DNA of 64,000 nucleotides from Athripsodes cinereus. Lineage: Eukaryota; Arthropoda; Insecta; Trichoptera; Leptoceridae. Location of the stretch: NCBI GenBank assembly GCA_947579605.1, contig OX388328.1:11945684-12009683 (forward strand), read 5' to 3'. Under the pieces are notes generated by a model. That model saw only the letters and a list, made by a program, of their open reading frames with translations. It was not told where the DNA came from and did no database searches. Positions 23,901 through 42,334 of this stretch are shown here, one piece after another (the stretch's first letter is position 1; each line of letters begins with the position of its first letter). A program made the position numbers and the translations under genes.

Positions 23901-26750
23901 AGGTGATATAATACCGGAGTTTTTCTTTCTTTTCGCGGACTCTAGTCTGAAGTCTTCACGATTTTTATTTCAATCGTCTGATGACTGACAATGTCGAAGA
24001 GCGAATTACTCTGACTGACTACCGGATACGGAATGACTACTGGATACAGAATGACACTCCGAGGCGTTTTCTATGCGCTTATATTTGCTCAGTGGACACT
24101 GGTGGCCTAGTTGGGTTCCGCGGGCGGGGCTCCATCTTGGATATCCTGCATCTCCTTCTGGACTTGTTGCTGTCTCGACTGGCCGAGAATTCTTATTCAC
24201 ACCCCCTTTAATTCTAATAACACCCTCCAATTAGGTTCAAATCAGCCTACTGATGTCATCTCACTCAAGACTTACATAACATTATTATTTTCTTTGAAAT
24301 TCAATTCGCAATAAGATTCCAATTGACACAATAACAATGTACATATTACAAAAACCCATTAGCTCTTGATACATTAATTCTGTTTTTCTCATTTTATTCT
24401 TACATCGATATATACATACATTCTACTCGCCTGATAGATGTCACATTACTATCTATTTAATTTGCATATATTGATACAACAATATCAACTCTCTATACCT
24501 TTTACAAATGATTCTATCTTATTTTAACGTGATATCAATGTTATCATTTAATTATTATAATTCTGAGTATCTGGCATCAGTCCTTAAGATATATTACATG
24601 ATATTTTTCTATTGACAACACTCTACAATAAATATTGCAACAATAATTACTTAGGTCATAAGTATTCAATTGTATTATACATTTCCAAGATTAATTTAAC
24701 TATACCTCAGTGATTCTAATTCAGTAGTAGTCTAATTATTATACACATACTTTTATACATCCAATTACTCTGATCTATTTGGTTATTACATATTTCTCAT
24801 ACAAGTAATCACATCTAACAATTAGATACATACATATTCATTTTGCTTGGTACCTGCATACTGATTTGTACCTACCTATTCACTCGCTAGACTCAAGATT
24901 ACGATGCCTAATTACAACAATAGATATCTACCTAAAGTCTATATTTTGTTTTGATTTCTTTATGAGTGGTTAAAATGCTTTGAAATAATTACTACCCTGT
25001 CTCCAGACAGATTCATAAAACGACCTGGCTAAACAACCCTTTATACAATGAGATATGTAATAAAATTAGACAGTCGCCCTAGGCTCTGCATAACAATATA
25101 TTTCTATTATTTGCTTAAAATACGAATTATTTTCTAAAGATCCAATAAAATAAATTGTATTGCCAAATTTGAAACATTTTTTTTTTTTTAGATCTATATC
25201 TGATAACTTTTACCGGCCATTATAACCTAGTGTCGCCGATTGGGTAGTTCCTTTGTTTTTCGTCTACCTCATTGTACATTATTTTATTTCAACTTTGCCG
25301 CTGAGTGGATAATTTCAATGCTTTTATTATTATAATAATTGCCATGTTTCCTTAGACATTCCATGTCGCCAATATAGACTTCCCAAAGCAAGGGTTGATA
25401 CTATTACTCCCATAAACCAATAAATGTGAATACGATGCATCTTCGCATTTTTCATTTATGCTAATTATAACAAAAGGACCTGTCTAGCCATGTCATATTT
25501 TGTTATTATTGTTCGCTTAGTAGCATTTTTGAATTATTTATTATTTAGTGTAGGTAGATATTTATCCTAAAACATATAAAATTTTACCTAATCTTCTGCC
25601 ATTATATACCTACTTACAGCTATGCAGCGATTGATATACAAAGACATACCTAAGTTAAATTATCGCTTTTTTTCTTAGCAATTACAATGCAGACACATAC
25701 ATATTATAAAAAAGCACATGACATAACGTCTCTCACCTCAATTACATAGGCAACATTACTAGAATCATTTTTATAATTATAATGATTATTTGTTCTTAAT
25801 TCCTATTTATTTACAATAATTTTTTTCCGTCACACTACCAAGCAACGCACATCAAAGCTAATAGAACAAATTCGTCCATCCTTAAAATAAAGGAACGATT
25901 GTCCACCATATGCATGCGCCGTGTCCTGCAGTACTTTGAGCACATCACACGGAGAGGACCAGACAACCTGGAGAGACTTGTTTTGACTGGAAGTGTTGAG
26001 GGCAATAGAGCTAGGGGGCGCGCACCAATGAGATAGAGTGAGCAGGTGAAGGGGGCAACGGGGGGATCTTGCATGAGGCGCTACGAAGAGCGGAGGATCG
26101 AAGTCGCTAGAAGCATTTTGTCCACACCTATACAAATGATGGTCACGATCCTCAGCAGTGAGCGACCGACAACAAAGAAAAAGCTTCTTACGTTTTCTCA
26201 AGACCTCAATTTCGAGAGTTTTGTAATTTTAATTTGAAATTCGAGACAACATCTAATAATCATAATTATGCTTCATAATAAGAGATGGTGTCTGTCGTGT
26301 TGCAGGTCTGCAAGGTTACTCTTGACACCATTTAAATACAATCCTTAATCTTGTCTTGATGTTAATCCTACGACGCGACGTGCGTAGGGACCATAGTCAA
26401 AAATACCACACTACCGCTACCGTGAGATTGGTATGCACTATTTTTGACTATTTTATTTTATTTTATTTTATTTTATTTTATACTATACCTACTCACTTCG
26501 TGCGTCGTAGAATTAAGGTCAAGACATGATAAGGCCGTATTCAGATTATGTCAAGAGTGACCTGACTGCTGATTTTGACAAAAAATAAGACCATATCTAT
26601 CATCATATTTTCGAGTGGAAAGATTTTAGTAAAAGACAAAAAATAAGAACATTTAACTTGAATAAATAAAAATGGCAAAAATTATCTAGGCTTACCTGCA
26701 GTCAGGACAAACCCCGAAGCGAACAGAAAAATCAGAGACAACGATCTCAT
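14974..26750 (-). CDS. Secreted proline-rich cassette-repeat protein, 13 tiny exons
   Basis: I do not recognise the family. The coding exons, in transcript order, are 26750-26696, 22414-22353, 21183-21105, 20494-20433, 19492-19453, 19347-19298, 18680-18602, 18057-17999, 17307-17277, 16995-16949, 16720-16672, 16375-16333 and 14995-14974. They total 678 bp, or 225 aa plus stop. Every junction has AG acceptor and GT donor, and all phases agree. Residues 1-18 are a signal peptide. The mature protein is about 18% Pro with three repeats of four modules: a (GQDNYRKR...PP), b (QxPP...SNPP), c (KTRTGGND), d (NVPPPIEPILPPVVPVRN). Module a has an RKR tribasic site each time, and b2 has KRR, which suits furin-like cleavage into peptides. 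The only mature cysteines are in the last exon (CPYC). Cassette 1 lacks b and c. A secreted peptide precursor (antimicrobial, salivary or venom) is a guess. The last exon is the least certain, since read-through of exon 12 would also stop at once. Confidence 0.72.
15406..16052 (+). mobile_element. Non-autonomous DNA element, copy 1 of 2
   Basis: The ends are inverted: 'ggccaattctgaatcataaa' on the left and 'ttaagattcagaataggcc' on the right. The body is nearly the same as 54160-54850. It sits in the last intron of the proline-rich gene. No transposase is encoded. Confidence 0.75.
16060..16265 (+). repeat. Imperfect tandem repeat, ~21-24 bp units
   Basis: Eight to nine units of 'gttaatattgtgattaacaa' and variants. 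Related single units are scattered at 15030-15180 and 15380-15400, so the array may once have been longer. Located in an intron. Confidence 0.8.
16333..16375 (-). CDS. Proline-rich gene exon 12 (unique)
   Basis: 43 bp, phase 1 to 2. It codes for (R)QGDPDDQIGGGNK. The donor is GG|gtaagg. If this intron were retained, the frame would stop at once (GGG TAA), so this exon could also be terminal. Confidence 0.55.
16672..16720 (-). CDS. Proline-rich gene exon 11 (module d3, shortened)
   Basis: 49 bp, phase 0 to 1. It codes for DIYPNVLPPIVPVNTI. It aligns with d1 and d2 after loss of 30 bp from the Pro-Ile-Glu-Pro middle. Confidence 0.65.
16949..16995 (-). CDS. Proline-rich gene exon 10 (module c3)
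   Basis: 47 bp, phase 1 to 0. It codes for (K)TRTGGNDRPHYIPVP. It is 3 bp shorter than c2. Confidence 0.7.
17062..17115 (+). repeat. Fragment of the 'agctgtcccagcgaacttcg' element
   Basis: Matches the 5' end of the element at 10345-10975. It lies between exons 10 and 9 of the proline-rich gene. Confidence 0.55.
17277..17307 (-). CDS. Proline-rich gene exon 9 (module b3)
   Basis: 31 bp, phase 0 to 1. It codes for QLPPNQSNPP. A genuine micro-exon. The indel relative to b2 is exactly 9 bp. Confidence 0.65.
17999..18057 (-). CDS. Proline-rich gene exon 8 (module a3)
   Basis: 59 bp, phase 1 to 0. It codes for QDNYRKRSGANGQLDPPKQ. It is 3 bp shorter than a1 and a2, and the frame is kept. Confidence 0.75.
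18602..18680 (-). CDS. Proline-rich gene exon 7 (module d2)
   Basis: 79 bp, phase 0 to 1. It codes for RPGLNVPPPIEPILPP, then VVPVRNLGSY. It is the same length as d1, with most changes conservative. That is what one expects from a duplicated exon under coding constraint. Confidence 0.75.
18890..19255 (+). mobile_element. LINE family A C-terminus, in an intron
   Basis: The frame reads LCHRRILDVKWYVTNDAVRQ, then RRWSWLGHVPRMPNDSWPKR and MSWKEVTRLAQRRSK. It is the tail of an RTE-like polymerase with one internal stop. It lies on the opposite strand between exons 7 and 6 of the proline-rich gene. Other copies: 40845-41235 (+), 43855-44180 (-) and 57500-57885 (-). Confidence 0.8.
19298..19347 (-). 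CDS. Proline-rich gene exon 6 (module c2)
   Basis: 50 bp, phase 1 to 0. It codes for (K)TRTGGNDDPNNTLVTY. NNT is a possible N-glycosylation site. TRTGGND is identical in the c3 copy. Confidence 0.7.
19453..19492 (-). CDS. Proline-rich gene exon 5 (module b2)
   Basis: 40 bp, phase 0 to 1. It codes for QIPPYKRRHSNPP and contains the tribasic KRR. The donor is gtatgt. The module b3 copy is 9 bp shorter and lacks the KRR. Confidence 0.7.
20125..20325. repeat. Foldback MITE in intron 4 of the proline-rich gene
   Basis: 'actcggagtccgcgaaaccg' and its inverse 'cggtttcgcggactccgagt' lie in arms of about 85 bp that begin and end in 'aataaatatttatt' and 'acacaaaacaaaataa'. The loop is about 35 bp. 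It interrupts the intron that separates modules a2 and b2. Confidence 0.85.
20433..20494 (-). CDS. Proline-rich gene exon 4 (module a2)
   Basis: 62 bp, phase 1 to 0. It codes for QDYYRKRTSGNGGQLNPPNH. It is the same length as a1 with diverged middle residues, and YRKR and PP are conserved. Confidence 0.75.
20646..20890 (+). mobile_element. LINE C-terminal fragment with target-site duplication
   Basis: The frame reads DNMIKKTMDVEVETRRTGRP, then TTWMSTIARDMKEANLRSED, and ends in a (GAA)n-like tail. It is flanked by 'ttagttattgatg' on both sides (about 20635 and 20878). The paralogous introns near 18380 and 22550 have only one copy, so this is a clean retrotransposition after the cassette duplicated. 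Confidence 0.8.
21105..21183 (-). CDS. Proline-rich gene exon 3 (module d1)
   Basis: 79 bp, phase 0 in, phase 1 out. It codes for GLGPNVPPPIEPILPS, then IVTVRNSGSY. The acceptor is tttag, the donor gtgagt. It follows module a1 directly. The b and c modules of cassette 1 are absent. Confidence 0.75.
21362..21990. repeat. AT-rich element with repeated 'attcgaataattg' motifs
   Basis: Many copies of TTCGAA/TTCGAATAATTG in both orientations lie at the two ends (21370-21540 and 21790-21990), with a diverged centre. The whole is a foldback of about 630 bp. It sits where the b and c exons of cassette 1 are missing, flanked by 'caatttacttgat' on each side (21350 and 22001), a likely target duplication. 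Confidence 0.7.
22353..22414 (-). CDS. Proline-rich gene exon 2 (module a1)
   Basis: 62 bp, phase 1 in, phase 0 out. It codes for (G)QDNYRKRIEGIFGQQVPPDH. The acceptor is ccag, the donor gtgagt. First copy of module a. Confidence 0.75.
22740..24240. other. Unexplained GC-richer block in intron 1 of the proline-rich gene
   Basis: Two GC-richer stretches (22760-22830 and 23360-23560) and 24060-24190 stand out from AT-rich surroundings. On the minus strand one reads RIYPESRRDRRRSKKRRQAR then stop, and another reads PVETATSPEGDAGYP. Both have the flavour of decayed LTR-retrotransposon or other mobile-element coding sequence. I see no RT, protease or integrase motif and cannot name it. Confidence 0.35.
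24240..25830. other. AT-rich intron sequence, no feature seen
   Basis: No coding frame, no strong inverted repeat and no known repeat family noted. Probably intron 1 of the proline-rich gene or a decayed insertion. Confidence 0.5.
25840..26170 (+). mobile_element. Decayed LINE C-terminus, same family as 9735-10076
   Basis: 'acggagaggaccagacaacc', 'actggaagtgttgagggcaa' and 'atggtcacgatcctcagcag' match the 9.7 kb copy in the opposite orientation. Frameshifts and stops are present. It lies in intron 1 of the proline-rich gene. Confidence 0.7.
26310..26575. mobile_element. MITE with ~50-bp terminal inverted repeats
   Basis: The left end 'ggttactcttgacaccattt' and right end 'tatgtcaagagtgacctga' are imperfect inverted repeats, continued by 'aatcttgtcttgat' and 'aaggtcaagacatga'. 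Nested inside is a second palindrome beginning 'tagtcaaaaata', followed by a (TTTTA)n tract at 26450-26480. A half copy lies at 42335-42420. Confidence 0.7.
26696..26750 (-). CDS. Proline-rich gene exon 1: signal peptide
   Basis: The ATG is at 26750-26748. It codes for MRSLSLIFLFASGFVLTA, a compact signal peptide with a small-residue cleavage region, and ends in phase 1 at CTGCAG|gtaagc. The exon is 55 bp, the same length and phase as the leader exon of the protease gene. The start is fixed by the TATA/initiator 24-60 bp upstream and the hydrophobic run directly after Met-Arg. Confidence 0.85.
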
Positions 26751-26771
26751 AATGACAAGTTGATCTTTGAC

Positions 26772-26810
26772 ACTGATGTACAGAACAGAGCTTGAAGCAT
26801 AATTTATATA
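26772..26810 (-). promoter_or_regulatory. Core promoter: TATA box and TCAGT initiator
   Basis: On the minus strand TATATAAA spans 26810-26803, and ATCAGT (arthropod initiator) spans 26777-26772. The TATA box lies about 30-35 bp upstream of the initiator A at 26774. This predicts a 24-nt 5' UTR before the ATG at 26750. Confidence 0.75.
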
Positions 26811-26819
26811 TCAAAGTCT

Positions 26820-28255
26820 TGCCTGAGAATATAAGAGATGATTTCATTGGCCTTGTGCAAATTTTGCATGAAATTTGTCTAGTGATTTCTTTGTAATAGG
26901 TTCTTGATTACATAACAACTTTTATCATTTTAATTCAGAGTATGTCAAAGATTTTTCCCACTTATATATTTTTTTTATTTCCTGTTTCTTTTGTGGCTTA
27001 AGCTTAAGTATGGGATACCAGATATAGTTATTTTTTGGATTTTTGAACATTTATATCATAGTTATTAATCATGCATGCTCGACAATAGGTCCTTTTTACA
27101 ATTAGAATTTAAATATGTCTTAGAATATTTGGTGTGTCAAAGTTTTCCACTGTATATTTATTTAAGTACACTTTTCGAGGAATTCCTACTTTTTTCGGGA
27201 TGTTTTAGATTCCGCGGATGGATCTGATAGTCTTTCGATTTAACAAAGCAAATTTTTAAAAACCTCTGAAATTTTGAATTTCTTCAAGTCGAATTTGGTA
27301 TTACCCAAGGATTCATTTCTTGGCCTGTATAACGACCGTCTGTTTTATTATTGCTTTTCAGAAACCTATTGAAAGAACAAAGAAATAACAATATTTCTTT
27401 GGAATCCTCGTTAAAGAAAACTTCTTCAAATATTTTATGCAAGTTGTTAAGTGTCTTTTGAGGGCATTATTCCATAAAACATTACGTATTTAGAAAATTA
27501 AAGTGTGCAAATCATCCTGCGTGTCGCATTTTTTTACTAGCATCAACAGGACAACTAGCATATTTATAATGTAAGTCTGCTGGCTACTACAATTTTGGGA
27601 CATACAATAATGGGATAGAATTAAAGATAAATATTTTGTAGACGGAAAACAGGAAAATAGTTGTGAGGAAATATCGTATAGTCGCTCACGTCAGCGTGTT
27701 ATTTTGTGTTATAAATCTACGAGTAAAATTGACACGCTTGCAGAATCACAATGAGAACTAGCAAACGTTATTTAATTGTTTTTCAAAATTGCCCCGAGTA
27801 TAGACATATTCCACATAACGTACACTGAATTTCTAAGAAAAGTGTAAAAACTTTTCCAATACTTTTGTTTTCTCTGGGTTTGCAACAGCTGAAATCTGTT
27901 ATGTTCCAAGAAAAGTACGATGTCTTTTCAATAATAATAATGTCTAGAAATATTTTGGAAAAGCTTAGAGAAGGAACAGCAGAAAAAAATGTATGATATG
28001 TGAAACAAAAATAAAAAATTATGGCAGTTTTATCAATTCTTGCATTTAAATGTTCTACTAAGAAATTTGTTTCACAGTGCCTTAATAACCTTCATCGTAT
28101 ATAAAGTAACCTTTGATAGTCTCGCTTAATAAAATTATATTCAATCTGTTGCCATTAGTTTTTATTAGATAATATAGTTTTTAATATCAGCTTAAATTAT
28201 GAATAAAATCTCCAACAAGGTTTAAGACGGCTCAGTTGTTCATAATCTTTCACAG
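26820..28255. other. Intergenic, with a faint RT remnant
   Basis: AT-rich sequence upstream of the proline-rich gene promoter. At 27290-27340 the plus strand resembles a heavily mutated GVPQGSILGPL reverse-transcriptase block. A duplicated 'ttttttttaaattaccttac' with 'aaaaaccaatat' occurs at 28540-28610. No gene. Confidence 0.4.
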
Positions 28256-28257
28256 TA

Positions 28258-28310
28258 AACTGTTCCTATGACAACGGTGTCAGAGCGTGATGGTCAGGAA
28301 TGGTCTATCA
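28258..28310 (+). mobile_element. Short LINE family A remnant
   Basis: 'gttcctatgacaacggtgtc' with 'agagcg' matches family A near 41095. Confidence 0.5.
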
Positions 28311-28834
28311 AAAGCTGGCTCAATATGAACACAAGCCCTCCGAATGGGAAAGGTTTAATAATAAATTTGTTTCCCGATAAGAGTGTTAAAGAAATATTTA
28401 TAAAGGAATTTTATTGGTTGTCACCAAATTTTTTTCTTTTTTTTTTACTTTATAAATAGGGTTGATTGTGAAAAATAGGGTAGTTGAGAATCGTGCGAGT
28501 CAAATCCAGCCCTGTCTTAGGTTAATGTGATTAATTACTTTTTTTTTAAATTACCTTACAAAAACCAATATGCCAATATTTTTTTTAAATTACCTTACAA
28601 AAACCAATATCTACAAATGCTATGATAGATATCATGATTTATTGATTCAATTCTCTGAATTACAAGAATTTTTGTAAGTCAGACAAAGAGCACTTGGAGT
28701 CCGTGGTAAAGAAAAAGTCTCCCATTCTCTTCTGTGAGTTAACGAGTACCCTGTTTTTAAAGGTGTTATTTTATACTATGGAGTTAGATCTCATTAATTT
28801 CAGTTACTCAAGGGCGCCATATACTGTGTCCATC

Positions 28835-29065
28835 ACTCGAAACTCCCAGCAAAAAGTAGCCAGCAGACCAGCTGCATATAAAACATGCAAGCTGTCTTCT
28901 CCGTGCCAATATAAAATTAAGACATTCAGGATGGGTGGCAAACCTCATCGCCGAATTTAAGATGTAAAATGTCTTATTTTTTCGAACACCTGCCTTTTAC
29001 AGGACACTCGAAAACTTATGGAGATGAGTGGGAGACCAATTCTTTACCGGGTGCTCCACGGGATA
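28835..29065 (+). repeat. R270 repeat, good copy
   Basis: Contains in order 'agccagcagaccagctgcat', 'tcttctccgtgccaatataa', 'aggatgggtggcaaacctca', 'tgccttttacaggacactcg' and 'tttaccgggtgctccacggg'. With 52272-52512 it defines the family. No coding frame or A/B box is evident. Confidence 0.8.
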
Positions 29066-29219
29066 AAAGATTGAGAATTACATACCTACATTTATTCAAT
29101 TTGAGTTACTTGGCTTTTCTGGCGTTGCCTAAAAAACACTCAAGTCCCAGACATGTTATGAATCTAAGAATCTTGAAGGAATCTGAAGTATGGAGAGATT
29201 CCACTTCTTCCTAATGCCT

Positions 29220-30085
29220 GCCAAGGGCAATGTAGTTCATTAAGAGGTGTCAAGGAGTCTCGGCTTCAGATATTTTCCATTAAATAAAGAAACATAAACA
29301 TGCACAATTTATTTCATCAAAAAATAATAATATAAATAAATATAAAACAATAGTTAAAAAGAACACATTTCTAAATTACTAACAATAAATTTAATTTATT
29401 TTTTAATTATCACAATAATATCAAATAAACCTAGTATTTAAAATTATAACAAGAGTAAGACATTGTCGAAGGAAGAGTTTGGAAAATTTTCGTATTAAAA
29501 TTTGAATTCATTTTACACGTTTATTATGAAGTATTCAATATTTGATTATCACGGTGCGGTGTACCCCAAGGAATTTATTTTGGACCACTCACTTCAGACG
29601 AATAATTCCCTCAAATTACTTAGAGTCATATTAGCTTCAATAAAAGTATGGATATCGACTTGTCCTACGGCCTCTAGAAGTCTGAAAAATAAATTATAAA
29701 AATATTTTTTATTAAAATTATTATAAAAATAAAAAATAAATAATGGTCTACCAAAAATATCTGATTTGAATGTACGTAAATGATTTTTTCTCGTGGATTT
29801 TCACCAACGTCAAAATATTTTGTATTGAAATTTGATCAGTTTTAAAGTAGTGGATTAGTCTATTCCTTGTTAATTTTACTTTTGTGGTGCTCAAATCATT
29901 GATTGAGTAAAACTGCTTGAGTTTAATCATGCACCATGTTGTTTGTCTCAAAATGTGTAGTTTTTCAATCTTGTTAGTTATTCTGAAGAAGTTTTTGATG
30001 AATTTGAATATTATATTTTGAAACTTTCGTTTACTTGCTTGCTTGTGTCATTGTTTCTTCTAATTGTTGGTGTTGTCAGCTGTGA
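29220..30085. other. AT-rich stretch with ambiguous exon-like signals
   Basis: On the minus strand 29694 starts an exon-like segment after 'atttttcag'. It reads either xLLEAVGQVDIHTFIEANMT...stop or TSRGRRTSRYPYFY-stop, depending on phase. On the plus strand 29555-29590 resembles a decayed GVPQG...GPL RT motif. The two readings conflict, so no gene is called. Confidence 0.3.
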
Positions 30086-30089
30086 TTGT

Positions 30090-30721
30090 TTAATAATTAC
30101 GACGCCATGGAATCCATTTGTAAGCTGGTACATAATCACTGTATCTTAATAAGCGATTTCCACCATATGAATATTTTTGATTATAATCGTCCCTTGCATT
30201 TGAATATCGTTGTTGGTGAAAGTCTTCATTTGCCTGTAAATATGTTATTGAAATAATAAAATGTTTGTTAATAGGGCCTGTGTTTATACTATGAGAACTA
30301 TCTTTTGAATATTTTAAAAGAAAACTAAATAAAACGTTGTATTTAAAATATTTTTATTACGTTAAATTTTTTTACGGTGATGTGTGGACATTTCTAAAGG
30401 TAAGGCAAATTGTTCATCGCATGAACCCTTGAAAATGGTCACAAATGTATAAAAAAAGTAAGGGTTTTTTTTTTATAAAAATAATAAAAATACAACAGTT
30501 TTTGTAGATCTCTTTTGAGAAAGCATTTGATTGTGTCAAGATGTTAAAAATACTTGTTTGAAAATGATATGTCTGTAAAATAATTACATAATATTGTTGA
30601 AATTATAATTTAAACATTGTTAAATTATATCATATTTTTCTAAAGTCTCACATTAATTTAATCTCTATCTTCAAATATCTACTCACATCTTCTAAATTTA
30701 CAAATTCTAGAACTAGAAGTT
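30090..30721 (-). CDS. Last two exons of a small gene with aromatic/basic C-terminus (partial)
   Basis: Exon n-1 is 30721-30687 (35 bp; acceptor tattcag, donor gtgagt) and codes for LLVLEFVNLED. The last exon is 30233-30090 (144 bp; acceptor tttacag), begins ANEDFHQQRYSNARDDYNQK and ends AYKWIPWRRNY with a TAA at 30092-30090. The join is phase 0. Exon n-1 needs an upstream exon ending in phase 1, exactly what a 55-bp leader exon like those of the two neighbours would give, but I could not find it. The product is rich in Tyr, Arg and Asn. I do not recognise the family. The last exon is well supported. The 35-bp exon is weaker. Confidence 0.5.
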
Positions 30722-31150
30722 CTGAATATACATTATATGGTGAAATTTAGGGAATTGAACCCAGGAGCATGACATATATTTTTGACCTTTGTGTTTAAAA
30801 AGCTTATCACTAAAATCAGTCAATTGGATTAAAAAAACCTTTTTATCATTGATATTTGTAATGGGTGCACTCATTTTGCATAATTAAAGTAAATTATGAA
30901 ATAAAATATTGGTGTACCTCAAGGCTCTCATGTGTGACCATTGATGTTTCTTTGAAATGTATCAAAATTGATGGTGGTTGCAGAGCTGTTCAGTTTGGTG
31001 GTGTACTTGAAATGAATTAATTGGATGAATTTTTGAACTTTGGTTTGTATTTTTCAGTACATATTGTGAAAGAAAGTCAAAACAAAAGTGTTTAATGTTT
31101 TCAAATAAATTCGTGTTCTCATTTGTTCAGAAGAATTAGTCCATTTGTTA
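30480..31150 (+). mobile_element. Decayed LINE reverse transcriptase
   Basis: FVDLF-EKAFDCVK near 30500-30540 and NIGVPQGSHV then stop, PLMF, near 30905-30950 are RT motifs in the right order with stops and frameshifts (Jockey/CR1 type). It overlaps the intron of the small minus-strand gene. Confidence 0.55.
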
Positions 31151-31159
31151 GTTTGTTGA

Positions 31160-31900
31160 ATCTTTTGAAGTAAAAACACATCACTGTATAATGCTGAATA
31201 GATTCTGTGGTTTTAATTAAAAATGTGAATGCAAAATTAGAAAAGGAAGAATTCAAATAAAACAAATATTTGTAACTTTCTTAAAAAAAAATGTTATAAC
31301 AATATATAAAAAAAGTTTGTTTCAAATTTATTGAATACTCTCGTTTGGCTGAAAATTTCTATATGGTTAATTTGTGTTTTTTTTTTTGTATTACTTACAA
31401 AAACACCAACTCTCGTGCCTCAAATAGTTCGTTTAATGAACAATTATAAATAAAATCTTATGAGTCATGACTCTAGAGTGATGACATCACCCTCCTCCGG
31501 ATTTTTAACCTTTTTAAATGGATAACTTGAATACACAACTAGACTAGTACAAGTATATAGATATGTAGAATATGAGCCAACCTAAGCCGTTTATTAATTA
31601 TTAAGCACTTTGAGTTGATTCAGTCAACTAAATGATCATATGTGTGGATTTCTAATGAATTAATGAGTTAAAACAATAACCATCACAGCTTCTTTTTATT
31701 CGAACCAACCTTTGCCAATTTGCAAGTACGTGTTATAAATTAATAGACCATTAAAGGATGACGTCACAGAAAAATCATTGAGGGGCATCAGGCATCCCAA
31801 CACAACAGACGATTACGGTGTAATATAAGGTGGAACGCCTAAAGAATACCTAATAATCAAAAAAACTGTCAGTGTCGATTTTGTTATTATTTTGTCGTCT
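31160..31900. other. No gene seen
   Basis: AT-rich. There is a donor-like site at 31396 (minus) but no acceptable exon before it. Confidence 0.4.
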
Positions 31901-31904
31901 GACT

Positions 31905-31985
31905 TTCTTTTATTTCTCTTATGGCATAACATCCTACAAGGATGATTTGCGCAATCTGACTGTTTGCCCCCCAAGCAAAAACAAA
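31905..31985 (-). mobile_element. LINE 3' end fragment
   Basis: 'tggcataacatcctacaagg' with 'atgatttgcgcaa' matches the 3' UTR of the family at 1-480 and 11895-12290. Confidence 0.55.
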
Positions 31986-32320
31986 TCCATAGACAAGACC
32001 ACGTGACCTTTAATGGTCTATTGTGTAAATGTACGGATGTGCAGACAATGAGAGACGATTTTTTGAATACGTCATTTTACTTATGTGTTCCCTTAACCAG
32101 ACTAAGCCGGATCGTGGATTTTTAACACTAAATATATTGTATTGATATGTAAACTCTTAGATTTTTTTGACATCATACATAATTTCTAAACCAGTCTTTG
32201 CCGATTCGCAAGTTTTGAACACTGTATAAGTATCAACATATTGTGTGTAGTCTTCGTTCATGTTTGTTTTTTTTTGTTGTTTCAAATATTTTGTTATTTG
32301 TTTTTAAATAAACAAATTAT

Positions 32321-41371
<9,051 letters not shown>

Positions 41372-41399
41372 AATACTTCAAAAAAACAAATAAAAAATA

Positions 41400-42035
41400 A
41401 ATGAACGGTACATATGTCAGTCCAGTCCACACATCCAAAGGGCACTAAAGTATAAATAAAAAACAATAAATAAAATAATTGCCAATAATCTCTTATCGAA
41501 GTTTAAACAATAAAATGAAAATTAAATCGACGAATTAAGTTAAAACCGTAGAAAAAAAATTGCGAAATTTCCTAATGATATGTTGCAGTCAATATCAGAA
41601 ATTTTTTTTTGCTCTGTTTGCCTTACATCAGCTGTGTTTTTTTTTTTAATAAAACTCTACTTCGTCTGCTTCGTGATGTAGATCATCGATCTGTTGGTCC
41701 GCAAATTGATGATGATTATGGATGATTTTGTTTTGACGCCGTTTAACAGTCCCTAGACCGTCTCAAGGGCGCCTATTATTTTTATTTAACTATTATAAAA
41801 TTTTGAAAACACTTATGATTCACAAATTTGATTTGAATGTGATAATTTTATGTGAGTTCCAATTGAAGGTATCATTAATTGTCAAATTCACTAATTCACA
41901 TTTTAAAATTTTAAATTTTTAACTAGTTTAAAAATAATAACAACCGAAAATTTTACTTTATGAAACTATTGAAACTTAAAAAATGCATTAAAATTTTGTT
42001 AATTTGAGCAATTATAAGAAGATAATATCTAATTT
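41400..42035. other. Upstream region of the protease gene
   Basis: AT-rich. On the minus strand 'ttatttatactttag' about 75 bp upstream of the ATG is the best TATA-like sequence, and no TCAGT initiator stands out. No gene seen further left in the gene's upstream direction. Confidence 0.4.
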
Positions 42036-42039
42036 TGAA

Positions 42040-42310
42040 AAATGAGACGTCAGAGGTTTCAGGCAGCTACTACCAGCGCCATCCACCGACCGACTGATGC
42101 CTCTTGTCTTGTGATGCCGAAGACCAGCAGCTGTCTTTTCATCTTTTTGATAGTCTTCCTTGGGGTCGTAAACTGACTAGTGTTTCCTTTGCAGCTATAT
42201 GTACAATTCTATTTACAACCATCCGATCCACAAGTTCTCTCCAGAATCTTCTCCTTTTTCTTCTCCATCTCACGATGCCCTCCGTGTTGCTAACATGTTC
42301 CTAATCTCTT
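42040..42310 (-). mobile_element. Possible LINE tail remnant
   Basis: GC-richer than its surroundings. The minus strand reads EEIRNMLATRRAS and RKRRRFWRELVDRMVVN in shifting frames, which has the basic character of a LINE tail. No diagnostic motif. Confidence 0.3.
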
Positions 42311-42334
42311 CCGTGATATAATTATGTCTTATAA

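Noticed and set aside
29500..29951. Exon-like segments on the minus strand, including an open frame at 29748-29951 and a terminal-exon-like piece at 29694
   Set aside because: Joining them gives a stop at the junction (TG|A), two phases of the second piece look equally plausible, and the plus strand shows a decayed RT motif in the same place.
31384..31480. Possible leader exon for the small gene, with donor gtaagtaa at 31396 (minus)
   Set aside because: The frame from the nearby ATG stops after 11 codons and the hydrophobic frame has an upstream stop, so no valid signal peptide.
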